A stretch of DNA of 12,860 bases from JBMTVT01 sp049451635. GTDB lineage: Bacteria > Bacteroidota > Bacteroidia > Flavobacteriales > Flavobacteriaceae. The number at the start of each line of letters is the position of its first letter. The stretch's first letter is position 1. Position numbers and translations under genes: made by a program. The stretch is taken from contig JBMTVT010000061.1 of NCBI GenBank assembly GCA_049451635.1, positions 1 to 12,860 of the forward strand. The letters are read 5' to 3'. The notes beneath the pieces were generated by a model. The model had not been told where the DNA came from, searched no databases, and was given only the letters and a program-made list of their open reading frames with translations. Positions 6,772-12,860 of the stretch are shown one piece after another.

Positions 6772-7776
6772 ATGAAAAAAAATATTGCCATTATTATGGG
6801 TGGATATTCTAGTGAATATCAAATTTCCTTAAAAAGCGGAAACGTAGTTTATGAAACGCTTAACAACCCAAAATATAACGCCTATCGTATCCATATTTTT
6901 AAGGATAAATGGGTTTATGTTGATGTTGATAACAGGGAGTTTCCTATTGATAAAAATGATTTTTCCGTTAATATCCATGGCGAAAAAATCTCTTTTGATT
7001 GTGTTTTTAATGCCATTCATGGTAGCCCAGGTGAAGATGGTTTTATGCAAGGCTATTTTAAATTACTCAATATACCCCAAACTAGTTGCGATATGTACCA
7101 AGCTAGTTTAACATTTAATAAACGTGACTGCTTAAGTGTTTTAAAGCCTTATGGTATAAAAACTGCCGAATCTTTTTATTTAAATTTTGGAGACACTATC
7201 AATGAAAGTGAAATCATTAAAAAAGTAGGCTTACCATGTTTTGTTAAAGCTAACAAAGCTGGTAGTAGCTTTGGGGTAACCAAAGTGCATAAAAAAGAAG
7301 ATTTACAAAATGCTATTGATATCGCCTTTAAGGAAGATGATGAGATTATTATTGAATCATTTTTAGATGGCACCGAAGTTTCCGTAGGGGTTATAACCTA
7401 TAAAGGCAAAACTAAAGTATTGCCCACCACTGAAATAGTCTCTGAAAATGATTTTTTTGATTACGAAGCCAAATATTTAGGAAAATCCCAAGAAATAACA
7501 CCAGCAAGATTAACCAAAGAACAACAGGACAAAGTAAACACGGTAGCCAAAAGAGTATACGAGGTTTTAAAAATGACCGGTTTTAGCAGAAGTGAATATA
7601 TATTTAAAAATGGTGAACCACATTTATTGGAGGTAAATACGGTTCCAGGGTTAACTAAAGAAAGTATTTTACCACAACAAGCCGCAGCCGCAGGAATAAG
7701 CCTAAGCGATTTATTTGATAATGCTATTGAGGAAGCTTTGAAAGCCTCCCTTAATCCCTCCAAAGGAGGGAAATAA
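6772..7776 (+). CDS. ddl: D-alanine--D-alanine ligase
   Basis: This cytoplasmic ATP-grasp enzyme joins two D-Ala to make the dipeptide that ends the peptidoglycan stem. It starts MKKNIAIIMGGYSSEYQISL with the D-Ala-binding Glu15, followed by HGSPGEDG (83-90), the ATP-binding KANKAGSSFGV (159-169), IIESFLDGTEVSVGVI (about 192-207), the loop FFDYEAKYLG (228-237) with the Tyr typical of D-Ala:D-Ala rather than D-Ala:D-lactate ligases, and the metal-binding EVNTVPGLT (287-295). The catalytic domains end near LFDNAIEEAL (about 323). The last eleven residues, KASLNPSKGGK, and the stop are encoded by the left hairpin of an intergenic repeat (7744-7845), so the tail looks acquired. ddl stands divergent from the PASTA-rluD operon and upstream of coaD, with which it is probably cotranscribed. 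The ATG at 6772 gives the normal family start. Confidence 0.96.
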   Translation: MKKNIAIIMGGYSSEYQISLKSGNVVYETLNNPKYNAYRIHIFKDKWVYVDVDNREFPIDKNDFSVNIHGEKISFDCVFNAIHGSPGEDGFMQGYFKLLNIPQTSCDMYQASLTFNKRDCLSVLKPYGIKTAESFYLNFGDTINESEIIKKVGLPCFVKANKAGSSFGVTKVHKKEDLQNAIDIAFKEDDEIIIESFLDGTEVSVGVITYKGKTKVLPTTEIVSENDFFDYEAKYLGKSQEITPARLTKEQQDKVNTVAKRVYEVLKMTGFSRSEYIFKNGEPHLLEVNTVPGLTKESILPQQAAAAGISLSDLFDNAIEEALKASLNPSKGGK

Positions 7777-7845
7777 AATCATCTAAAAGATTTGTATATT
7801 TACAATGAATTAATTTCTCCCCTTTGGGGAGACCAAGAGGGTCTT
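7744..7845. repeat. MITE-like element with two hairpin ends between ddl and coaD
   Basis: The left end is CCTCCCTTAAT followed by the hairpin TCCCTCC-AAA-GGAGGGA (7755-7771). The right end is the hairpin TCTCCCC-TTT-GGGGAGA (7816-7832) followed by CCAAGAGGG. Read in reverse complement the right end becomes CCCTCTTGG, TCTCCCC-AAA-GGGGAGA, AAAT, which lines up with the left end. The two ends are thus inverted copies around an AT-rich centre of about 45 bp with no gene. The left end writes the last ddl codons, and the right end stops one base short of the coaD ATG. The boundaries are estimates. Confidence 0.65.
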
Positions 7846-8316
7846 ATGAAACGAGCACTATTTCCAGGGTCTTTTGATCCGTTAACTCTAGGCCACTACG
7901 ATATTATAACTCGTGGCGTGACACTTTTTGATGAAATTATTGTGGCCATTGGTGTGAATTCTGATAAAAAATACATGTTTACTCTTGATGAACGTAAGCG
8001 TTTCATTGAAGAAGCTTTTGCTAATGAACCAAAAGTAAAAGTTGTTACATACAAAGGCTTAACAGTTGATTTTTGCAAGGAAATTGGGGTAGATTTTATT
8101 TTACGTGGACTTAGAAACCCCGCAGATTTTGAATTTGAAAAAGCTATAGCCCATACCAATAGAAACCTCTCTGAAATTGAAACTGTTTTTCTACTAACTG
8201 CCGCTCGTACCTCATATATTGCTTCATCCATTGTGCGTGATGTGATTATAAATAATGGTGATTATACTAAGTTAGTTCCTGAGAGCGTGCGTGTAAAACA
8301 ACATCATTCTGAATGA
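7846..8316 (+). CDS. coaD: Phosphopantetheine adenylyltransferase
   Basis: CoaD transfers AMP from ATP to 4'-phosphopantetheine to make dephospho-CoA, the penultimate step of coenzyme A synthesis, in the cytoplasm. The 156-residue length is standard. The nucleotidyltransferase motif PGSFDPLTLGH lies at residues 7-17 (the TxGH signature is 14-17), RGLRNPADFEFE begins at 87, and the ATP-binding SSIVR is at 127-131. The ATG at 7846 is chosen because MKRALFPGSFDP is the family N-terminus; the upstream TTG at 7792 in the same frame would add 18 residues encoded by the intergenic repeat. The region just before the ATG reads AGAGGGTCTT, which is part of the repeat. Its stop TGA overlaps the ATG of the following lipoprotein remnant (ATGA), so that gene was once translationally coupled to coaD. 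Confidence 0.96.
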   Translation: MKRALFPGSFDPLTLGHYDIITRGVTLFDEIIVAIGVNSDKKYMFTLDERKRFIEEAFANEPKVKVVTYKGLTVDFCKEIGVDFILRGLRNPADFEFEKAIAHTNRNLSEIETVFLLTAARTSYIASSIVRDVIINNGDYTKLVPESVRVKQHHSE

Positions 8317-8891
8317 ACTTCTATTTAAAATTAAAAAATTACTGTTTAATCGTTTTAATCATTTTATCCTCTTGCGCTAGAAGCAAACCTATAAAATAAA
8401 AAACAGATTTCTGTACTAATATTCATAGAAACGATAGCATCACACTTACCAAAGAACTTGAAGATGCAGCTTTCTTGATGGAAACAAAAACAGGGGTTTA
8501 TGTTTTAGAAGATGACAGCGGCTCTATGGTTGCAAGAGCATGGTTAAGTGAATATGCCGAAAAAACAATTGATATTCAATACTTCATATTTTCAACCGAT
8601 AATGTTGGACTTATAGCTTGCGACTATTTAGTTAGAGCAGCTGATAGAGGTGTTATAGTAAGAATTATTGTTGATGACATAATGGTGGATGCCGATATTG
8701 AAGACATTTTAACTTTTAATTCCCACGAAAATATTTCGGTCAAAATATATAATCCGGGAGTTAACTTAGGGAAAAATATATTCCAAAAAACAGGAAAATT
8801 TGCTACAGGTTTTAGAGATTCAAACCAACGGATGCATAATAAAACGTTTATTGTTAATAACAAAGTTGTTATAACAAAACCAGAAAATTAG
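8313..8891 (+). pseudogene. Phospholipase-D-like (ClsC type) lipoprotein remnant
   Basis: From the ATG at 8313, which overlaps the coaD stop, the frame reads a lipoprotein signal peptide MNFYLKLKNYCLIVLIILSSC with lipobox LSSC, then hits TAA at 8397-8399 (after 28 codons). The same frame continues without shift into ELEDAAFLMETKTGVYVLED, TIDIQYFIFSTDNVGLIACD, YLVRAADRGVIVRIIVDD and the first catalytic motif MHNKTFIVNNKVVIT. This order fits ClsC/YmdC-type phospholipase D proteins, which include cardiolipin synthases. Normally the HxKx4D motif has Asp; here that position is Asn (HNKTFIVN). The sequence breaks exactly where GGRN should follow, and the second HKD half is missing. With a nonsense codon, a lost catalytic Asp and loss of about two thirds of the protein, it cannot function. 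The ATG at 8478 inside the remnant gives an open frame, but only of a partial domain. Confidence 0.85.
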
Positions 8892-9192
8892 CCGCTGAAG
8901 CATTAGAAATTGCTGGCACATCTTCATCAATTCCTATCTTAATTAATGCCATGAACGATAAGGTTCAAAACGTTTCAATAGCTGCTTTGAATGCTTTGGA
9001 ACATTTAGGTAAAAATGACGAGCTAACAAAAACGATTGTAAAAAACGTTTTAATTGGGTTAAGCAAATTAATGATCGTAAAGCAAAGTATGAAGCCAATA
9101 AACACAAAAAATATAAAATATTCCGTTGGGAATGTGCCAGTAAAAAATCATTCGACCGTGTTGAAGAGCAACTTAAAAAACCCATAAGATAG
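8880..9192 (+). pseudogene. HEAT-repeat protein 3' remnant with frameshift
   Basis: From about 8882 one frame reads RKLAAEALEIAGTSSSIPIL, INAMNDKVQNVSIAALNALE and HLGKNDELTKTIVK, two amphipathic helical pairs of HEAT type. The frame then fails at the six-A run 9040-9045. One base further on, the next frame reads KKRFNWVKQINDRKAKYEAN, then KYKIFRWECASKKSFDRVEE, then QLKKPIR and stops at TAG 9190-9192. This second part is basic and helical and looks like the natural C-terminus. One missing A in the run would restore a single protein. The 5' part of the gene is gone, having been joined to the phospholipase remnant near 8876-8882. HEAT repeats mediate protein contacts; which larger protein this came from I cannot tell. 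In the first frame alone a short protein from ATG 8951 is possible but improbable. Confidence 0.75.
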
Positions 9193-9196
9193 TTTT

Positions 9197-9275
9197 GCGT
9201 TAGGGATTGCAGTGAAAATCTTTTTGCTTTTTTGCAAAAGATTGAAACGGAAAGCCCGACCCTTGTGGTAACGCC
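9197..9275 (+). repeat. Intergenic palindromic repeat, copy B; likely bidirectional terminator
   Basis: The outer arms GCGTTA (9197-9202) and TAACGC (9269-9274) are exact complements, with GGG/CCC just inside. A central hairpin pairs AATCTTTTTGC (9217-9227) with GCAAAAGATT (9234-9243), with one bulged T. The ends GCGTTAGGGATTGCAG and AAAGCCCGACCC...AACGCC recur at 555-616. It lies between converging genes, 4 bases after the HEAT remnant and 12 bases before the sulP stop, which suits a transcription end in both directions. Confidence 0.75.
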
Positions 9276-9287
9276 CAAATTATTATA

Positions 9288-10901
9288 CTAAAACTTGTAT
9301 TCCGAAAGCCCTTTGGTAAACGCCTCAGGGTTTTCTGCTAAGTGGTAACGTGGGTCGTCAATATCTTCAACAATTAATTCCCTGAATTTAGGGCTCGCTT
9401 TGTAAAGCAGTATTTTACAATCCTCGCTTAAGTGCTTAAGTTTGATTTGTTTTCCTGCTTCTTCATATTTATTAACCAAATTAAATATGGCTTCGAGTGC
9501 TGAATGATCACTAACACGAGATTCAATAAAATCTATTTCAACTTTATTAGGGTCGTTTTTCACATCAAACTTATCATTAAAAGCCAATATAGATCCAAAA
9601 AATAAAGGCCCCCAAATTTCGTAAACTTTTGTGCCATCTTCTCGCATACGTTTTCTGGCTCGAATACGTTTGGCGTTTTCCCATGAAAACACAAGTGCAC
9701 TAATAATAACGCCAGCAATTACTGCAATGGCTAAATCGAAAATAACGGTTAGTGAGGATACCGCTACCAATACAATAACATCGCTAACAGGTATTTTATT
9801 TAAAATACGGAAACTACTCCAGGCAAACGTGCCAATTACTACCATAAACATGACGCCAACTAAAGCTGCAATGGGAACTTGCTCTATGAGACCCGATGCA
9901 AAAAGAATAAAAACCAATAATAAAACGGCAGCTACAATACCTGATAATCTGGTTCGTCCACCAGATTTTATATTGATTAACGATTGTCCAATCATAGCAC
10001 AACCACCCATACCGCCAAACAATCCGGTAACAATATTGGCACCACCTTGCGCTAAACATTCGCGGTTTGTATTACCTCTAGTTTCGGTTAATTCGTCAAC
10101 TAAGTTTAAGGTCATTAATGATTCTATTAACCCAATAGCTGCGAGAATTAAAGCGTACGGGCCTATAAACTTAAGGGTTTCTAGACTAAACGGCACTTTG
10201 CTAAATATATCTGTTTGAAATTGTGGCAAACCACCTTTTAAGCCTTTTCCTGCTCCATCACGAATAAAACTACCTACTGTTGCGACATCCAGTTTTCCGA
10301 AAATCACAATTGCTGAAACCACTAAAATACCTATTAAAGCTTCTGGTAATTTTTTTGTGAGCCTTGGTAATCCAAACATAATACCCATGGTAAGTGCCAC
10401 AAGACCAAGCATGGTCCAAAGTTGAGCTCCAGAAAACCAATCACCATTGGCATCTTTAAACATCCCTAATTGCGATAGAAAAATAACAATTGCCAAACCG
10501 TTTACAAACCCCATCATTACTGGGTGCGGAATCAATCTTACAAATTTACCAAGTTTAAAAACGCCAGCCATCATTTGTATGATGCCCATTAAAATAACAG
10601 TTGCAAACAAATAGTAAAGCCCAAGTTGCTCTCCTTCTGCCCCCATGGCATTACCCTCGGCAACCAAATTTACCATAACCACTGCTAAGGCACCAGTAGC
10701 ACCACTTATCATACCAGGCCGCCCACCAAAAATAGAGGTAATAAATCCAATCATAAACGCCGCGTACAAACCAACCAAAGGATCTACGCCAGCAACAAAC
10801 GCAAATGCCACTGCTTCAGGAACAAGTGCCAAGGCTACTGTAATTCCACTTAAAATATCATTTTTGACATTGGCTGCTCGTTTGGTAATAAATTCGGTCA
10901 T
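9288..10901 (-). CDS. SulP-family anion transporter with STAS domain
   Basis: SulP/SLC26 proteins move sulfate, bicarbonate or other anions across the inner membrane, often with Na+ or H+. The 537 residues give about ten to fourteen hydrophobic segments from residue 16 to 415. Typical SulP motifs are LALVPEAVAFAFVAGVDP (about 24-40), ISGATGALAVV (65-75), and GLIESLMTLNLVDELTETR (257-275) followed by ECLAQGGANIVTGLFGGMGGC. A cytoplasmic STAS domain covers about 427-520, with the core DFIESRVSDHSALEAI (467-482). Substrate cannot be decided from sequence: sulfate and bicarbonate (BicA-like) are both plausible, and no sulfate-assimilation gene lies in the window. The ATG at 10901 sits about 13 bases after the predicted start of its own promoter. 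It converges with the HEAT remnant and is divergent from the M14 peptidase gene. Confidence 0.93.
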   Translation of the reverse strand: MTEFITKRAANVKNDILSGITVALALVPEAVAFAFVAGVDPLVGLYAAFMIGFITSIFGGRPGMISGATGALAVVMVNLVAEGNAMGAEGEQLGLYYLFATVILMGIIQMMAGVFKLGKFVRLIPHPVMMGFVNGLAIVIFLSQLGMFKDANGDWFSGAQLWTMLGLVALTMGIMFGLPRLTKKLPEALIGILVVSAIVIFGKLDVATVGSFIRDGAGKGLKGGLPQFQTDIFSKVPFSLETLKFIGPYALILAAIGLIESLMTLNLVDELTETRGNTNRECLAQGGANIVTGLFGGMGGCAMIGQSLINIKSGGRTRLSGIVAAVLLLVFILFASGLIEQVPIAALVGVMFMVVIGTFAWSSFRILNKIPVSDVIVLVAVSSLTVIFDLAIAVIAGVIISALVFSWENAKRIRARKRMREDGTKVYEIWGPLFFGSILAFNDKFDVKNDPNKVEIDFIESRVSDHSALEAIFNLVNKYEEAGKQIKLKHLSEDCKILLYKASPKFRELIVEDIDDPRYHLAENPEAFTKGLSEYKF

Positions 10902-10920
10902 TACTACTTATTTGAAGCTG

Positions 10921-10950
10921 CAAATTTACGGTTAATATATTCCCCAACAA
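10921..10950 (-). promoter_or_regulatory. Bacteroidota-type promoter of the SulP gene
   Basis: On the minus strand TTG (10950-10948), a 19-base spacer and TAAATTTG (10928-10921) give an exact TTG-N19-TAnnTTTG match. Transcription would start near 10914, about 13 bases before the ATG. Confidence 0.7.
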
Positions 10951-10965
10951 GTGAAGTTCTATTTT

Positions 10966-10993
10966 TTGCTTTGTATGGATACTATAACGTTTG
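10966..10993 (+). promoter_or_regulatory. Possible promoter of the M14 peptidase gene
   Basis: TTG at 10966-10968, a 17-base spacer and AACGTTTG at 10986-10993 resemble the Bacteroidota consensus, with one mismatch in the -7 box. Transcription would start near 11000, about 50 bases before the ATG at 11051. The TTG at 10991 in the coding frame overlaps this box, which argues against translation from there. Confidence 0.35.
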
Positions 10994-11050
10994 AAAAATT
11001 ATCATATAATTTCTTTAGAAATTGTAGATTTACTCAAACTATCATTTTTT

Positions 11051-12796
11051 ATGAAAAAAATTCTTTACCTCTTTGTTTTTATAGTTGCATGTAATTCTTC
11101 AAACGAAAAACCTCACTATGATTTTGAAACGCATTTTGAAAAATCTAATGGTTTAGAAACAGCAACTTACCTGCAAACTATTGAATATTATAAAAACTTA
11201 GCTGAAAACTATCCTGAAATTTCAATTGATAGTTTTGGTGAAACTGACTCTGGTAAACCTTTGCATCTTGTTACTTTAGATATGGATAAAGAATTTGATT
11301 TTACAGAAATCCATAAAAAAGGAAAAAGGGTTTTATTGATAAACAATGGAATTCATCCCGGAGAATCAGATGGTATTGATGCTACCATGATGCTTTTTAG
11401 AGATATTGTTCAAGGCAATATTGAAACACCAAAAAATACCGTTTTAGCCACCATTCCTATTTATAATGTTGGCGGCAGTTTAAATAGAAATTCAACCACG
11501 CGTACCAACCAAAATGGCCCTTTGGAATATGGCTTTAGAGGTAACGCTAGAAATTATGATTTAAACCGGGATTTTATAAAATGTGATACCAAAAATACCA
11601 AAACATTTGCAGAAATTTTTCATTTGGTTTACCCTGATGTTTTTATCGATACCCATGTAAGCAATGGTGCCGATTATCAATACACACTCACCCATTTATT
11701 CACACAACACAAAAAACTGGGAGGCAATTTAGGAAATTACATTCATACCAAAATGATGCCCAAGCTAAAGCAAAAACTCGCCAATAAAGACTGGGAAATT
11801 ACCCCTTATGTGAATGTTTTTAATGAAGTTCCCGAAAAAGGGTTTTCTCAATTTATGGATTATCCGCGCTATTCAACTGGTTACACCACACTCTTTAACA
11901 CGCTAGGGATGATGGTTGAAACGCACATGTTAAAACCTTACAAACAACGTGTTGAAGGCACTTATGAGCTCATAAAAAGTATGATTGAAATTACCGAAGA
12001 AGAAGGTGATGAAATTTCTAGATTACGAAAACAAGCCATGTCAGAAATTCAAAATCAAAAAACTTATGTTTTGGATTGGGACATTGATACCACAAAAACC
12101 TCAACCTTAAATTTTAAAGGTTTTGAAGGCGAAATTATTAAAAGCGAGGTTACTGGTTTTGATAGATTGAAATACGACAGAACTAAACCATTTACAAAAC
12201 AAGTTACTTATAAAAACTATTTTAAACCAAATTTGGAGGTTGAAGTCCCAAAAGCCTATATAATTCCGAAAGGATGGCACCATGTGATTGATCTACTAAA
12301 ATTGAATCATGTTGAAATGACCCCTTTTGAAAACGATACTGTTATAGCAGTTGAGTCATACAAAGTTAAAGATTACAAAACGAGGCAAATACCATATGAA
12401 GGACATTACCAGCATTATAATACCCAAATTGAAAAATCACAAAAAGACATGTCTTTTTTTAAAGGAGATTATATTATTTACACTAATCAAAATACTATAA
12501 GATATTTGATGGAAACGCTAGAGCCCCAAGCACCTGATTCGTTTTTTAACTGGAACTTTTTTGATACAATTTTACAACAAAAAGAAGGCTTTTCTCCTTA
12601 TGTTTGGGAGGATAAAATTGTAGAGATTTTAAAAACCAATCCAAGGCTTCAAATAGCGTTTAATGTGAAGAAATCTTATGATAAGGATTTTGCCAACAAT
12701 TGGTATGCGCAGCTAGATTGGTTGCATAAACAGACGGATTATTTTGAGAAAGCCCACATGCAATACCCAGTTTATAGAATCAATAATTTTTTTTAA
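11051..12796 (+). CDS. M14-family zinc carboxypeptidase-like lipoprotein
   Basis: M14 metallopeptidases remove C-terminal residues or cleave related bonds with one Zn2+. The 581-residue protein opens MKKILYLFVFIVACNSS, a lipoprotein signal peptide with lipobox IVAC and Cys14 as lipid anchor, so it should be exported by Sec and tethered to a membrane. The zinc motif HPGES gives ligands His102 and Glu105, and DTHVSNG gives the third ligand His202. RGNARNYDLNRDF ends in the substrate-binding Asn172-Arg173 pair, and VETHMLKPY offers Glu290 as the general base. The catalytic domain ends near residue 320; the remaining 260 residues are an unassigned C-terminal region with many Lys and aromatic residues. 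The ATG at 11051 is preferred to the TTG at 10991 because only it places the signal peptide at the N-terminus. Cleavage specificity, and whether it acts on peptides or on peptidoglycan, cannot be told. Confidence 0.88.
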   Translation: MKKILYLFVFIVACNSSNEKPHYDFETHFEKSNGLETATYLQTIEYYKNLAENYPEISIDSFGETDSGKPLHLVTLDMDKEFDFTEIHKKGKRVLLINNGIHPGESDGIDATMMLFRDIVQGNIETPKNTVLATIPIYNVGGSLNRNSTTRTNQNGPLEYGFRGNARNYDLNRDFIKCDTKNTKTFAEIFHLVYPDVFIDTHVSNGADYQYTLTHLFTQHKKLGGNLGNYIHTKMMPKLKQKLANKDWEITPYVNVFNEVPEKGFSQFMDYPRYSTGYTTLFNTLGMMVETHMLKPYKQRVEGTYELIKSMIEITEEEGDEISRLRKQAMSEIQNQKTYVLDWDIDTTKTSTLNFKGFEGEIIKSEVTGFDRLKYDRTKPFTKQVTYKNYFKPNLEVEVPKAYIIPKGWHHVIDLLKLNHVEMTPFENDTVIAVESYKVKDYKTRQIPYEGHYQHYNTQIEKSQKDMSFFKGDYIIYTNQNTIRYLMETLEPQAPDSFFNWNFFDTILQQKEGFSPYVWEDKIVEILKTNPRLQIAFNVKKSYDKDFANNWYAQLDWLHKQTDYFEKAHMQYPVYRINNFF

Positions 12797-12814
12797 AAAT
12801 TTCAAGAAAAATAT

Positions 12815-12860
12815 ATACATTAGAATCACTTTATCAACCATGATATAAGTGACTATGTAT
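12815..12860. repeat. Imperfect inverted repeat at the window edge
   Basis: ATACATTAGAATCACTTTATC (12815-12835) pairs, with a few bulges, with GATATAAGTGACTATGTAT (12842-12860). It lies 18 bases after the M14 peptidase stop and may be its terminator or the start of a larger repeat cut by the window end. Confidence 0.4.

Noticed and set aside
7792..7845. An 18-residue N-terminal extension of CoaD from TTG 7792
   Set aside because: The extension is encoded by the intergenic repeat, and MKRALFPGSFDP is the normal CoaD N-terminus.
8475..8891. An intact small phospholipase-like protein from 8475
   Set aside because: It lacks the signal peptide, the catalytic Asp and GGRN of the first motif, and the entire second half, so it is part of a remnant.
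8943..9278. A 111-residue minus-strand open frame across the HEAT remnant and repeat copy B
   Set aside because: It runs through the intergenic repeat and is antisense to recognisable HEAT sequence, with no family signature.
9631..10218. A 195-residue plus-strand open frame inside the SulP gene
   Set aside because: It is antisense to clear SulP membrane segments, has no family signature, and reflects the base bias of the hydrophobic codons on the other strand.
10991..11050. A 20-residue N-terminal extension of the M14 peptidase from TTG 10991
   Set aside because: It would bury the lipoprotein signal peptide and overlaps a probable promoter box.

Overview
The window is about 12.9 kb of AT-rich chromosomal DNA from a member of the Bacteroidota, most probably a marine-type Flavobacteriaceae. 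The reasons are protein style (a ~1100-residue SecA without a C-terminal cysteine cluster, a DUF2795 mini-protein, a ddl/coaD/PASTA/rluD neighbourhood), the lack of Shine-Dalgarno sequences, and several good matches to the Bacteroidota promoter form TTG-N19-TAnnTTTG. It is mostly a housekeeping region. No rRNA, tRNA, CRISPR array, intact transposase or phage gene was seen.

Layout. 1-561: nearly complete cob(I)alamin adenosyltransferase whose stop codon lies inside an intergenic repeat. 784-1005: 73-residue acidic DUF2795 protein with its own promoter and terminator. 1179-4532: secA. 4533-4706: a composite inverted repeat followed by a perfect 48-bp palindrome. 4707-5045: a dead gluconokinase (amber codon plus lost 3' end). 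5030-6633, minus strand: rluD-family pseudouridine synthase and a membrane-anchored PASTA protein, divergent from 6772-8316, plus strand: ddl and coaD. Between ddl and coaD lies a roughly 100-bp element with hairpin-bearing inverted ends that appears to have extended the ddl C-terminus. 8313-9192: remains of two genes, a phospholipase-D-like lipoprotein and a HEAT-repeat protein, joined by a deletion. 9197-9275: second copy of the repeat found at 555-616. 9288-10901, minus strand: SulP anion transporter. 11051-12796, plus strand: M14-type zinc carboxypeptidase lipoprotein.

The genes do not form a single pathway. ddl and the PASTA protein both relate to peptidoglycan, coaD makes coenzyme A, rluD modifies rRNA, and secA drives export, including that of lipoproteins such as the M14 peptidase. 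I did not find a convincing undescribed multi-gene system. The most interesting material is non-coding and degenerative: three kinds of palindromic intergenic repeat, two of which touch gene ends, and three pseudogenes with readable lesions, which suggest ongoing gene loss and repeat activity around a conserved core.
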